Shown here: in pieces, positions 32,295 to 47,200 of the stretch
How positions within the stretch are numbered: the stretch's first letter is position 1
Layout of the letters: every line of letters begins with the position of its first letter
Assembly: GCA_016180815.1 (NCBI GenBank)
Contig: JACPAN010000028.1
Location: 1 to 56,987, forward strand
From: Elusimicrobiota bacterium
GTDB taxonomy: Bacteria > Elusimicrobiota > Elusimicrobia > JACQPE01
DNA: 56,987 nucleotides
Direction: 5' to 3'
Notes under the pieces: model-generated
What the model was told of the DNA's origin: nothing
What the model saw: only the letters and a program-made list of their open reading frames with translations
Databases searched by the model: none
Program-made: the position numbers and the translations under genes

Positions 32295-35200
32295 ATGAGT
32301 AGGGGGAGAGATAGTTTCGTTTTTGCCTTTGTCTTGTCGGGCATTTCTGTCTCCTTGTGGAGCCAACCTCAGCCGGTAACCGACCTTTATGCCAGACCAA
32401 CAGCCACTGATACCATCGCCCTTGACTGGACAGCCGTTGCCGGCGCTGACTCTTACTTGATCCAAAGATCAACGCTTTCTTTTGAATACCAGGCCACGGT
32501 TACGGGGGATGTGGGGCAGGGGTTTGGATATTCGGTCCAGATAGTTACGGAAGCAAAAACAATCGCTCATCCAGAAAACCCTCTCTCAGTTACAAACGAA
32601 GATTTGTTCAAGGCAGATGAAAAATTTGCAACTCTTTGTGCCAATGCCAACGCGGGCTTCATGCTTGTATCCGCAAGATTTGACGTGACTGGCCAGCTCG
32701 GTAACGCTCATTTTGAAGAACTTAGAAAAGACCTTAACGCCCTTGGCGGCTGCTACCAGGTTAAACTTCGGGCCGAGCCTATTACTGAATTGCAATTGAT
32801 AAAGGGAGAAAAAAACAGTATTTCAGGCAACATGATCATAGAAACAGAAAAACGCATCACCGTCACCGGCAGCAGCCGGACCTACGCCAATGAAACGACC
32901 ACCATCCCCGTGTCCGGCCTACGGATTGTTTCGCTCGAACAGACCTTTCCTCAAAACACTGCCGTCATCCTTTCCATTGACGGCGCCAATGTTTTTGCCC
33001 GCACGACGCAGCAGAACATTCAATCCGTAAGCCGGTCCTTCCGGGATGTGGGTTTTAATGTGGTTAGGGAGATTGATTTGACAATGCTTATCCCGCCGGT
33101 GGCTCCCGACCCTCTTCGCGGTGGAACCCCGGCTCCCATGAAAGGCTTCGTTTACCAGGTCACGCAGCCGGACCCGCGCATTGAATTCGTTCAGGATGGA
33201 CCCAATAAGGAAAAGCTGCGTTTCTTCGCCATTCCCGGTTTAGACCCCGCCGCCTTTACCGACTTTACTTATACGGCCACTATTACAGGGGATGCGGGGC
33301 AAACCTTCACGGACACCATTTTGGTCGCTTCGTTTTCCGTTCGGACGGTAAATTTCATTAAGTCAGAAAACAGGAGTTCTGATTCGGAAGAAAGGCACAC
33401 GTTTATCATGTGCGCTGATCCAGATAAAGTTCTTGTAGGAGCCTTTTTGTCTGATATCAACAAGGAAGGTGGGGGCGGCACTCACGTGGAACATAGAAGG
33501 GAGATGTTTCAACGAGGGGGTTGCTATGAAGTAGAGCTCGTGGCTTTTCCTGTATTTTTTCTTGGGAGAAGTGAAATCAACGCTAATATGGTTATTGTGC
33601 AAGAAAAGGAAGAATGGGTCACGGTCAACGGACGCGTTTTTAGAGGAGAGAACCTGTCCGTTTCCTTCCCGGGGATCAGGCTTGTCTTTGCCCACTCGCT
33701 CTTTGATTTTCTCGGTTTTTCAGCCACGGGCAATTCCGCCGTTTTTATGAAATCGGATGAGCCGGACCCGGCTCCTGTCGTCACAGTTGAGGGCAACAAT
33801 ACCATCACCAGACCCAGCGGCGGAGGAAAAGCGGTGTATTTCACCAATATGCCGAGCATGCAAAGCTTTTCAAATTCGGCATCAACCACGGCGTTTTCAG
33901 AATTCCAAAACGTTGATCTTGCGGCCATAAGATCGCCAACTTTTCCCGATTTTACTTTACGGGATTTTAACTATGGCGTGTCCGTAGGCGATCCCAACGT
34001 CGACTTCTTTCTCACCGGCGCCAATAACAGGGAATTCCGGTTTCGCACCCTGGCTGGAGGGAAATTTATTCTGACTACGAGCCCGCCGGCGTTTGACAAG
34101 GGAACCGCCCTAGGCCCGCTGGAAGATGGAAGGGTTTACCATTACGGCGTTTTCAGCCGGGCAGCCAACGCAGTGCAAAAACTGCCCGCGGTGGCGGCAA
34201 CAAAGGCTATTGCCGCTCCATTGCAAATACCAAACGAACAAATGGCGCAATCCCAGAATTTATTCTGCGGAACAGTCCAGCCGAATTTTGACGATCCTTT
34301 TTATATCAATCCTTCTTCCAATTCCAGCATTCAAAACCTAGAGGTCCGGTTTAACAAGAATAGGCCGATACGCGGCAAGGCAAGAATCCTTTTAGATCCC
34401 AATTTTATCGTAAGGGAGATGGCGGCCAATGATGTCATTGATAATTTTGACAATCGTAGCGCGGCGGGGTGGGGAGGGTTTGGCGATTCCGATTTTGTGA
34501 CCAACGTAAGTACCGGCAATTTTATGTTAAGGCTCTCCACGACAGCATTCTCAGGCCGCCTGGTGAGAACCGATTCTTTTGGCGCAGGAGTCGAGGGAGA
34601 GGGCAGCGTTTCCGTTCTTATGAAGGCCTCAAGAGGTTTTGGCGGCATTTACCTCGAAAGCACTGATACGTCTGTTCCCGGTCCAGGGGGTGTCGCCGCT
34701 TCATTGGGTATTGGAGAAGAGAGTCCAGGCTGGCACCATCTGGAGATTCGGTTCCAAGGAGGGGTAGCTAAAAGCTATTTGGACGGCAGGTTTGTGGCCG
34801 AAGTAACAATCCCTAAATTTAGCGGCAGGGCCGGACTATTTGCGCAGGGCAGGTCCGCAACCATTCTGGAACCCGCGCCTTCAAATCCGATTGTCTTTTT
34901 TGATGATTTCCAAGCATTTCGGACGCGGTCCCAAATCAGTTGGGATGGGCGGGATGCCAATAGTCAGCTTGTCTTCGATCCGGCCGTCTCAGCCAGGAGA
35001 AACTTGATTTTTGTGCTTCAGGCTTTTGATGTTTTTGGTTCAACGATAACTATTCAGCGGGATCTTCAATGGGAAACCGGAGCCCCCGTTATTGGCACAG
35101 ACCATAGGGCCAAGCCCCATTTGGTCAATTCTCAGCTTCAGAAGCGTATTCTTTATCCATTTACTTCCGACTCCGTGGTCCGACTGGTAAGCGGCGATCT

Positions 35201-38200
35201 TTTTTTGAGGAGGATTTCCGGGGGGGAGACCAGCGTTTCGCTTTCCGCGCAGGGTCTTAGCGTCAATGACTCCAGCAGCCTTCTTCGATTGACGCTTCCT
35301 TCTAATATCACGGACGGCCAATGGCGGTTAGGGGCGTTTCCCAACAGCACCTTCTTTTATAACAGGGGCTGCATTCAATCCAATTCAATCGTTCCGCCGT
35401 TTGAGTCGCAGCCTTTTAGCGTCTTTGTTGATTCCTTCGTCTCTGTGGACAGCCGGCATCCCGCTTTGGTGCCGGAAACTGGCGAGACGTTTCATGACGC
35501 CAATAGTTTTACCGCGCCTTTTGTCTTGCGTTTTAAGACATTCCGCAGAGCAGACCGGGGACTCCATGTCAATTTAAAGATAAGGGATAGCGCAGGCAGC
35601 ATCATTCATGACAACACCATAACCTTGTCATCGGTTACGGTGGACACGATCAGCAGCTCTTCCATGACTTGGAGCGGCGTGGCGGGAAGCACCGTGGCGC
35701 TCTTTCGCTACAGCCTGGAGGCCATAGAATGGCACAGCGCCGGCGGTTTTGATTTTTTAGTTACCGGCCTTAATGTCCTGCAGGAAGGAACCTTGGTCCA
35801 GTATCCTAATGCCGGGACCCAACTCGCCGCAGCCGGTGATTTAAGCCGGGCACAACTAATTTTTCCTTCCTCTTTGAACATGACGATTGCTCAATCCACG
35901 GGTGTGCCCACGGGTTTGAGTTTGGTTGGGGCAAAATTCGCAGGAACTTCATTTGCTCCCTTGCGGACGAGCGCCTTTTTTGACGTTAATCCGGATGGAA
36001 CCGTTTTTAGTCCTTTGGTAGCGGTCCTTCGGATAAAGCCTTCCCCCAAGAGCGGGGATGATCCGAGCCAAATGAGCATCTTTCGATACGATACCGCAAC
36101 CAACATTTGGGAGCCTTTGCCAACGACTTTTGATCTGACTTCCGGGGAACTTATCGCCACCACCGAGAAAGCCTCCTTGTTTGCCGCTTTTCATTTTCGG
36201 GGCAAGGAAACCAGCCCCCCGATATCTACTTTGGCTACCGGGGAGCCCAAGTTCATTGGCCCTGATCAGCGGCTCTTTGTCGCTTCCAAGACTTCCTTAA
36301 GAATTGAGGCGGGAGACGCCAGCGGTATCGAAAAATCGTTGTTTCGGGTACGCAAAGAAAGCCTGCCGCCATTGGAAACATTTTCCCAGCCGTTCACCAT
36401 CGCCGGGGAAGATGGTCTGCGTTTCGTGGATTTCTTGAGTATTGACAGACTGGGAAATAGGGAGGCGCAAAAAACACAGGTTATCGCGCTGGATAATACT
36501 GCGCCGGACGCTGACCTTATTGCCGACGATCCCGGCCTTGCTTTTTCATCGGGAACGGTTCTTTATGTCACTTCCCGAACCCCTCTTAAAATTAATTCTG
36601 TTGATCCTTTGGTTAACGGTGTAGCTTCGGGCGGGGCCGGCGGTTCGTTTAAGGATAGAACGGCTGGAGGTTCTTTTGCGGTTACTGGGGGAACTTTCAG
36701 CATGGTGGGCAATGATGGAAGCCGCATCATTGACTTTTTTGGCGTAGACAACCTTGGAAACCAAGGAAGCATCAAGAGCCGGTTGCTTGCGTTGGATAAC
36801 ACTGCGCCTGAAATCACGGTAACACCAAACCGGGCTCTTTTTCAGGAAAGCGGCGCTTTTTACGCAACAAGTTCGGATACATTCCATGTTGCGGTCAGGG
36901 ACGGGCTCTCCGGTGTCAAATCTATCAGTCTGAGTATCAACAGCGAACCGTTTCAAAGCATTGCCTCCGGCCATGCTCTTTCCTTGAAACAAGAAGGCAA
37001 TTTCTTTATTACCATCCGCGCCCTGGACCAAGTGGGCAATTTATCGCAAAAGCAGCAAAGCATTGTCATTGATAATACGCCGCCCGACTTTTCCGGGGTA
37101 TCTACGGTTAAAGTCGACGCTGAGGATCCGGCGAACCTTATTGTTCCTTTAGAGGCGGTTGAGATCGCCAATGGCTCTATCCGGTTGACGGAAAACGCCT
37201 TGGTGCCGCCCAACGGCTTTAACATCCATTGGGAGGCGGATGTGCTTCCGGATCAAAACACGGAGCCTGGACGCTTTGACAAAACCCTCTCAAGAGGCAC
37301 AGAAACCCTTCTGGGGGACAGTATTTATCGCATAAACTTAGATGCCTGCCCAGCTTCCACTAATCCGCTGCAATCTTTTGGTCTTGTAGTGTTAATACTC
37401 CGGCCTAACGCAACCCTTCCGGACCGAAGCTACGTTTTGGAAACCAGGTTTAAGACGTCGGGAAGCGCGTTGGGTAGCGTCTTGGTCAGTGGTCCGGGCT
37501 CTTTCGAATCCCTTAATACTTCAGCCGTTGAGGCTACGTTGTTTGGCGCAGCGCCGGTTGCGCTTGCCGCCGGCCAATTCCATACCTTTCAAATTAAAAA
37601 GCAACCAGGTGGCGCGACAGATTTATTGGTAGACGGTAATCTGGTAAGTAAAAGACCCCCCTCAGCGTCCCCTGATCTTTTAAGCAATGTTGTTCTTGCT
37701 ATTAGCTGCAAAGGGTCGGGCCAGCCGGCAAGCGCGGAAATTGATTATTTTCGGTTAACCACGGAGCCAACGGTGGTTGGAACATCCGCCACCATTGAAA
37801 CGCCGTTTATTGATGCTGATTTTGTGAGCAACTTCCGGCAGGCCGGCAGTTTGGGGCAGGGCACCATAGCACACGCCTTTTCTTTAGATGGGGCTGTTTT
37901 CCAGCCTATTGAGCAATTGCCCAAAACAGTGCTGCCGGAAAGAAAAATAAAGTTCCGCAGCATCCTTGCGAGAGATTCGATTTTAAAGCAAGCCCCCTCC
38001 TTGGATGCCGTCTTTGTAGATGCCGAGCGCGGTATTGTGGTTACTCCTACCTTGCTTGAGCCCCTTAGGCAGGATCAACCTCTTCTTATTGAGTTCACAT
38101 CTTCGGAAAGGCTCGCATCATCCCCAACGGTAACCGTTGGAGGCGAGCCAGCATTTGATGGCAATAAACCGCCCAGTCTTTCTTGGAGATTCAACTTTAC

Positions 38201-41200
38201 TCTTCCCGCAAACACCGCTGGGCCGCTGCCGGTTGTCATTGAGGGGGTAGACTTGGCCGGCAATAAGGGCCGCGATCAAACGGCTCGCATCGGAGTCGGC
38301 GATTTTTTCCCAACGCGGACCTCCCTTTCCATCGGGCAGCCCCAATCCGGGGTAGAGCCTGTATTCGTGACTCCGGTTACCCCTCTTGAGTTTCGCCTGG
38401 AAGATGATTTAAACAGGATTGGAGATAAGCTGGGAACCGGGGTTCAGAGTTTACATTTGGCCTTAGAAGGCATTTCCTCAACCACGATAAACAATCCTGA
38501 TCCTATGGCTGCCGTTTTTACGGCAACGATAACCTTATTGGGCATTGCGGATGGAATTTATGACCTGCGCTTTTTTGGAAAAGACAGAATAGGAAATACC
38601 GAGCAAGTAAAGACTAAAAGAATCGGTCTCGATTCTTTGCCTCCGGGCAGTGCTTTTAGCGGCTCCCGTAATTTTTTCCGGGAAAATGACACGGTTTATG
38701 CCGCCACAAGGGATACTTTTGGATTTGTGGCCACGGATGCGGGTTCCGGGGTTCGGGAAACCTTCTTTAGCATTAATGACGCGCCGCTCACTCGATTCAC
38801 TCAGGCTTTCAGTTTTTCCCAGGAGGGAAAGGTAAAAATTCAGTTCCGGTCCGTGGATAATTTGGGACATGAGGAGCCCCTTCAAACCATCCAGCTTGTT
38901 CTGGAGAATACTCCTCCCACGTTTTCGGAGGCGGCCCGGATCAGCGTAGAGGCGGAGGATCTCTCCAATGCTATGCAGGGTTTGGATTTGGCGGACGGCG
39001 CTTTAAGGCTCAAGACCGATACCGTCAGTTTCTTTCCGGATGACCAATGGGATATCCGCTATGAAGGGGAGGTATTGCCGGATAATAACAGCCCGGCGTT
39101 TATGGTGGATCGTTCCTTTATTCGGCCAGAAGCTCCCATCAAAGAAAAGATTGAAGACGGGGTCTACCGCATTCTTTTTGGGACTTCGCCGGCTTCCGGT
39201 TCCGGCGGCCAGTTGAGTTTTAGCCTGCCGGCCACGCTTAATGACCAGCAAGGCTTCACCTCGGAATGGAGAATACGCATGCTGCCCAATGCCATCATGA
39301 ATATGAGCCTGCGAAGCCAAAACTTCAATAGTTTTATCAGGCTTTTCAATAATACGGTGGAGGTTCCCGTTTTTGAAGGGGGCCAATTCGTGAGGTTGGC
39401 CACTATGGAGGTGTCTCCCAACGCATTCCACACGTACCGCATCACATCTCAGGGAGGCTCCTTTTCTTTGTTCGTGGATCACCAGTTGTTCGTTATGGGG
39501 CAAGCCACCGCCCTTTCCCAGGTTTTGCTTGGATCGGTTAATAGCGTTGCCATCCGGTTGAGTTTTGACCCAGGCGGGGGAGGGATTGATGTGGATTATA
39601 TCCGCGCCAACACCCAAAAGACGCAGCCTCCGGGAATAAACCCCGTAACCCAGGTGACGGGAAAACTGGAAGGGTCTGTTGAGACGCCGTTCCTTGTTTT
39701 TTCTACGGTTACCAAGCTGGATAATTTTGCGGCAATACAAACTCTGGGGGAGGGTGAAATCCTTCATGAATTTACGACGGATGAAGCCGCTTTCCTGCCG
39801 GTCGCCCAACTTGCGAACGTCAACCTTACAACGAGGCAAATCAAATTTCGTTCTACTTTAAGGAGAGCAAGCCTGGAAAATGCCTCGCCTAGTTTAAACT
39901 CTATTGCATTTGACGTTATCGCCCGGTTGGTGGAAGCGAACCCTGCCATGATCGGGCCGCATTCATTCGGCCCATCCTTGATTACCTTTACCGCCTCGGA
40001 GAGGCTTTCCCAAGCGCCCAACGTGACTATTGATAAGGGCCAAGCCGAGGATGGAAATATTCCGCCAAGCCTATCCTGGACGTTCCGGTTTAGGCCGCCA
40101 CAAGATCAATCCAGTGGTGTATTCCCCATTAAAATCGAGGGGTTTGATTTCGCGGGCAATCTGGGAACGGATGCTTCCGGCCGAATCACGATAGACAGCT
40201 TAGCGCCTCAATCCGTCCTGACCATAGGAGAGCCCAAACTTGAAACCGATCCCATTCTTGTTGGTCCCAGAACTATTTTTAGCTTTTTATCCGAGGATGG
40301 CTTGATTACGATTGGGGATAAAAAAGGCGCAGGAGTTAAGTCCTTGGAAGTGTTTATAGATAATGCGTTAGTCAAGAGCTTTAACAACGCGGATTTTAGC
40401 GCCCCCTTGGCAAGCTCGATGAGTTTATTGGGGGTAAGCGGCGGCGCTCATATTCTTTCTTTTACCGCGAAGGATGCGTTGGAAAACCCGGAAAGCGCTC
40501 AAACCGTCGCGATTATAGTGGACGATGTTCCTCCTGTCACTGTTCTCGTCCCTTCGCGGAACTTGTTTCAGGAAAATAACACTTTATATGCCACGACCCT
40601 GGACACCTTTTCTTTGGCGACTCAGGATGCGGCCTCCGGTGTAAGGGAAACCCTGTTTAGAATTGAGGAAGGGACGCAAACGCAATTTACGCAGCCGATT
40701 CGATTCGAGAGGGAGGGGGAGTTTAAACTGCGTTTCCATTCGATTGATAATTTTGACAATGTGGAGCCGGAACAAACCTTCACCATTGTTGTGGATACTA
40801 CTGCGCCCACCTTCTCCGGCGAAGCGCCGGTAATGGTGGAGGCCGAAGATCCTCGAAATACCATCAGAGAACTGGCGTTATCCAATGGCTCCTTGGTTTT
40901 GCCGACAACGACGTTTTTTGGGCAACCCACGGAAAATTGGACATTCCGTTTTGAAGGGGATGGTTTGCCCATGAATAACGATCCGCCTTTTGGTTTGTTT
41001 CGTTCTCCATTTATGGACCCATCCATAAAAGAGAGTACAGAGGGAGGCATCTATAAAATTTTATTTGAGGGCCAGGCACAGACTTTTCGCGCGGGAGGCT
41101 TGAGGCCGCAGAATCTTAATTTAAGTTCAGCCACAGGCTACACCGTGGAATGGCAGATGCGCATGTCGGTCAATCCGGCATTTATGGGCTCCGGCGCTTT

Positions 41201-44200
41201 TGTCAATTTTCGCATCGCGGATCACAACGTCTTTTTTATGAGAGTTTTCCAGAGCGGCCTTCTGGAGGTGAGCCTTCCTCAGTCTCCTTTCATTGAAAGG
41301 TTTTTTGTGGGCTCCATGGATACATTCCATACTTTCCGGGTAATCTCCCAAAACGGCATATTCATCCTGTTTGTGGATCAACAGAGAATAATAGAAGTTG
41401 CTTCCATCGCCTTCGGTTTTGGAGAAATGGATTTAGCCTTTAACTACCAGGCCGGAGTCGGGGGGCAGGCGGAATTGGGCTATTGGAGGGTTAATAACCA
41501 GGGCAGTTTTCCTCCAACAACTCATCCCCAGTTGGTATTTGAGGGGCCAACTGAGGGTAGCGTGGAAACACCGTTTATTCCTTTGCCGGAGGTTAGCCGG
41601 ATCAATGGCTTTAAGGCGGCCCAGGACCTTGGGGAAGGGGAAATTATCCATGAATTCACCACGGATGGGACAACCTTTCTACCTGTCACGCAGTTGATTC
41701 AAGCCGATGTATTCGCAAGACAGATCAAATTCCGCTCCAGTCTCAAGAGAGCCTTGGCGGAAAAGAGGTCTCCTTCCTTGGATTCCATTTCCTTTGGTTT
41801 AAAACGTTTGGTCCAAAGCAATCCTTCGGTTCTTGGCCCAAAGATCACGGCATCCACCATCACCTTTATCGTTTCCGAGCGGCTGACGCATACCCCATCC
41901 GTAACGGCGGCAGGACTTCATGCTTTTGACGGCAATCTGCCACCCAGTTTTTTATGGAACTTTAAATTTAACTTGGACTCCAACTTGGCTGGCGGATCTT
42001 ATCCCATTGAGATTACCGGCGCCGATCTGGCGGGAAATTCCGGGTTCGATGGGACAGGAAGGATTATTGTGGATCGCTTGCCGCCCAGAACCACCATGTT
42101 TTTTGAGCCTGGATTTGTTGCGGCATCGGCCGGCGACTTAAGGCAAAGCGTTCTAAATACCCAGGGACTTTCTTTCCCATTGGAGTTTGCCGGGATGGGA
42201 ACATTATTTTCTTTAAGCTCTATAGACGACTTGCTTCAAGTTGACGACAGCTCCGGCCCCGGAATTGCCCTTCAAAGGGCAACGTTGGGCGATATGGCGG
42301 CGCTTGCTTTTGTCAACCCCAAGCCCGGCAAAGGCATGCCTTTTGTCAGCACCTTTACTTTATTCGGGCTTCCAGACGGAGTTTACCCTTTGGGTTTTAC
42401 GGCCCAGGATGCGGTTGGCGTTGAAGAATCCACTATAACCAGAACCGTAGTTTTGGATACCTTGCCTCCGGCAACGGCTTTATCTGCCGGACGGCCTCTT
42501 TTTAGGGAAAACAACACCATTTACGCCATGAGCAGGGATACTTTCGGATTCGTGGCCCAGGATAATCTCTCTGGCGTAAGGGAAACCCTTTTGAGCATCA
42601 ATGGCGGTTCCTTCGCTGTCTTTAATCCCTTAATGCCGCTATCTTTTAATTCCGAAGGAAAATTTCTTATCGCCTTTAAATCCGTGGATCAGTTGGGCAA
42701 CCAAGAGCCGGAGAATGTTTTATCCATTGTTATCGACAACACCCCGCCCAATTTTTCCGGCACAACAGGAGTGCGGATTGAAGTTGAGGACGCGGATAAC
42801 ATATTTTCCCGAGCGTTGTTTCAAGAAATCAACGGTTCTTTGGTTTTAGGGACATTAACGGCAGACCCGGGCTCAGGCAGCGTGGCGCGTTTTGAAGGGG
42901 ACGTCCTTCCCAGTCAGAATGATCCTGTTTTCCAAAGGGAAATCGGCACTCAACCGAATGAACAATTTTTCATAGAAGAGATTAAGAACGGTATTTTCGA
43001 TTTAACTATTACTCAGGCGGCCCCGCCAGGCGACACATTCGCGGCATATTCGCTCAACACGCTCTCGCTTGATCCCCAGAAAGGCTACAGCATGGAGGTA
43101 CGCGCCCGGGTTAAGGATAACAGTCAATGGGGTTTTAATTCCCGAGATTTAGCAGGCCAGACCATCGGCGTCAGCATCTTTAGGATTTCGCAAAGCGGTA
43201 TAAACCGGGCCTTTTTCTTCGGAGGCAGCACGGTCCGTCTGGATGACCTTAATCTTACGCAGTTTCACACATATTTGGTTAAGGTATCACAAAATCAGGT
43301 CAATTACTTTATGGATGGCGCTCTGGTTAGCCAAACGACTCCGGTCAGCTTCAATGTTTCGCCTTTCAGGTTTTTTGCTCAAAAGAGCGTGATGACGATC
43401 GCGGGAGGCATCGAAATAGATTACATCCGGATCAATACGGCCGGTTCCGAAGCCCCGCTTCCCCCGGACACGGTCAAACCGGTTTTAGAGGCCGCGATTG
43501 AGACTCCCTTTATTGAGGTGCCGGAGATACAAAATATCAACCACTTTGCCGCCTTCCAGGACGTTGGAGAAGGGGAGATCGTTCATGAGTTTTCCACGGA
43601 TGGGAATACCTTTCTATCCGTGGGCCGTTTAGCCGAGGCGGATCTAAGCGCCAAAAAAATAAAATTCCGTTCTACTCTCAAGAGAGTCTCCGGGGAAAAG
43701 AAGTCGCCGTCGCTCGACGCCCTTGCCTTTGAACTTAAAAGAGATGTGCTGGTCAGCACATCGGCGGCGGGGCTTGCCTCCCCGGTGTTTATTTCCTTCA
43801 TCGTCTCGGAAAGACTGATCAGCAGCCCGACGGTTACTATTGACGGCGGCCAAGCGTTTGATGGAAATGCGCCGCCAAGTCTGTCCTGGAAATTTAGGTT
43901 TCAAGCGAAGGAAGACAATCCCCCTGGCCTTCACCCGATCGTTATTTCCGGCAATGATTTAGCCGGAAATTTTGGAATTGACGACACCGGCCGTTTGACC
44001 ATTGACTCCTTTGCACCTCAAGTCAATAACATTTCTCCGAGGGGTGGCGATGTTTTTGTTGCGGAAGTTTCCACAATAAACGTTAACGTGAGTATCCAGG
44101 ATAATTTAGACCCAAAGCCCGCCGCTGCTATTAAGTTATTTCAGGTTCAAAACAAGGGCTTGTTGCGCGGGCCGACGGTGTTTTTTGCCAAAGACGACGA

Positions 44201-47200
44201 TCAAATCAGCCCTAGGGCTCTGGATGACGGCTCTTGGAATATGGAGGTGGAAGGCCGGGACTGGGTTGCTAACTCAACCAAGGTATTATCCGGCATCTTT
44301 GAAGTGGTCCATGACACCCTGACCCCAAGGTCAAATCTGGCAATCGGGACACCGGCTTTTATAGCAGCCTCTCCAAACGATCTTAAATTAAGCCGCCTAG
44401 ACTCAGCAGCCGTTTCTTTTCCCTTAACCTTTGTCCGCTCAGAAACATTGTTGACCCTAAATTCCATAGATGACGCATTGCGGCCGCTGGATCAAAAGGG
44501 TGTTGGTGTTTTAAGTCATTCAGTTTCTTTAAACGGTCTATTTAATCGGCTTTTTCAAAACCCTAATCCCCAAGAAGGCCAGGTGTTTGTTTCCAGCTTT
44601 ACTCTATCGGATATCTTGGATGGGGTATTTCAACTAAGCTTTCTGGCCCGCGATGCCCTGGATCAAGCAGAGTCCACCCAAACCATTGCCGTTGCTTTGG
44701 ATAATACGGCTCCATTTACGGAGTTTGCCGGTTCCCGGCCGCTCTTTAAAGAAAACAATACGGTTTACGCCACCAGCCGCGATACGTTTGGGTTTGTGAC
44801 AAGAGATAACCTCTCCGGAGTCAAAGAAACTTTATTTAGGATCGACGCTGCACCATTTGAGTCGTTTAATCCCAGTAATCCCTTGACATTTCCCCAGGAG
44901 GGAAGGGTTGAGATCACATTTAAATCACGGGATCAGTTGGGCAATGAGGAGGCAGAACGCACCGTTGCCCTCATCATTGATAATACCCCGCCTACCTTCT
45001 CTGGTGTCAACGCCGTGACTATTCAGGCCGAAGACCCGCTTAATACCATCGTCAAATTGGAAACATTCGATGGGGCCTTGCGGCTCCCCACGCAAGTCAG
45101 TGCTGCAACGGGGGAGGAAACCTGGACCTTCCGATGGGAAGGAGACCGGCTCGCTTCCCAAACCAGCCCTCCTTTTAGCGTTTCCAGATTTATTTTTGGC
45201 AGCGGTACTATTGATGAGTCGCTGGAACAGGACAATTACGTGGTTAATTTTTCTTTTGTCCCGGGGGGGAGTTTCAGAATTCTCCAGTTAAAGCAGAACG
45301 ATGCCGGCATGAGCTTTGCTGTCGGCCACACCGCAGCGTGGCGGGTTAAGGTAGCCCCCAGCGTTCCTTTCTTATTAGCTTATCGTGACGGAAATTATAA
45401 CCACCGTATCTCCATTACTGCTGGCGATGTTTCGCTTTCTTTTGAGGGAGAAATTCCGGAAATCATAGCGCACGTTCCCAATGTTACGATAGAGGTAGGC
45501 CGCTTCAGCTCTTTTGCCCGTTTGGGCCTGGATGCGGCCATTTTCCACGATTACCGGGTAACCTCGAAGGTTGGGCAGATTTCTTTTTATATAGACGGCA
45601 AGCTGATTGTGGAGGGCCGAGCCCAGTCCTTGGGTTCCATTGCAGGCAGAGCTCTGGAGATGCAAATCGGCAATGGCTCGGAAAAGGGGCGGGTGGAGCT
45701 TGATTATTTTCGAGTCAATAACCAGGGAGTTTTCCCGCCGCCGGTTCAATTGGTTGGAGAGCTTGAGGGAACGGTGGAAACGCCTTTTATAAACCTTCCG
45801 GAGATTAATGCCGTCAATGGCTTCAAAACCATTCAAAGCGTCAACGAGGGAGATATAACTCATGAGTTTTCTACGGATGGAACAGTGTTTAAGCCAGTTG
45901 TCCAGCTTTCCGAGGCAAATATTAGCGCAGGAAGAATTAAATTTCGTTCCACTATAAAAAGGGCCTCGCTGGATAAGACTTCTCCAATGCTCGACGCCGT
46001 TTCCTTTGACCTAAAAAGACATGTTATGGTCAGCACGGCAGTTGCCGGTCCTCAAGGAGGGATCGCTCGGATCACCTTCATCACATCGGAGCAGCTTCAG
46101 AGCCCCCCAACGGTAACTGTTGCCGGATTCCCTGCATTTGACGGCAACAACCCACCCAGTTTTCTCTGGAATTTTAGATTTACGCCGGATTCTGCAATGG
46201 TCGATGGAAGTCATTCTATTCATATTGTTGGAGCCGATCTGGCGGGCAATACCGGGGAGGATAATACCGGAAGGTTGAACATAGACACCAAAGCGCCGCA
46301 GATTGTCATTGCTTCCCCTGTTGGCGGAGAAAGGTTTTTGGCAACTATTCATACCATACCCATTAGCGTAAACATCCAAGATAATCTGGATACTAACCCC
46401 AGGATTACGCGTTTGGAACTGGTGCAAAGAGAGAATACCGGGCTGCTTCAAGGCCCGACTGTATTTGCGGTTGCCAGCGGCCAGTTCCTGGAACCCGGCT
46501 CCTTGGATGATGGCCGGTGGGTTCTGGAGGCCGAGGGAAAAGATTGGGTGGAAAACTCTACCCGCATTGCCTCCGGTATTTTTGAAATCCTCCATGATAC
46601 CCAGCCGCCCCGCAGCTTGCTCTCTATGGGGGAACCAAGATTTGGGGCAGGGGATGTAGATTTTGTAAGCCTTCAAACCATGCTTGCATTAAGTTCGACA
46701 GATGACCGTTTCCAGGTGTTTGATTCTACAGGGCTAGGGGTGGCGCGCCAACGGCTTGCCCTAGATGACGTTCTGGCGAGGAAATTTATAAACCCTGCGC
46801 CAAGGCCGGGAGAGGCTTTCCAATCGGAGTTCAGCTTGGCCGGCGCTCCGGACGGGGTTTATAGCCTTCGTTTTTCCGCAGTGGATCAAGGGGGTATTGA
46901 GGAGTCAAGTCAAACAGTAAAAATTGCGCTGGATTCCGAGGCGCCAAAGACAACGCTGGCTGCTTCTCGGCCGCTTTTTAGGGAGAACGGCACGTTTTAC
47001 GCAACCAGCAGGGATACTTTCGGGTTTGTAGCAACAGACAATTTATCCGGCGTCCGGCAGACTTTATTTAGTATTGATGATGGCACGCTAAACTCCTTTG
47101 ATCCCACCCTTCCCATTTCCTTCAGTTCCGAAGGCAGGTTTGTTTTAAGATTCAAGTCTATAGACCAGGTGGCCAATGAGGAAGCAATGCAGACGGTAAC

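Noticed and set aside
39003-39839. A 278-codon minus-strand open frame inside the giant gene
   Set aside because: It is antisense to a repeat module of the giant gene. Its Arg/Gln/His-rich composition is that of a shadow frame, and no other cassette keeps it.
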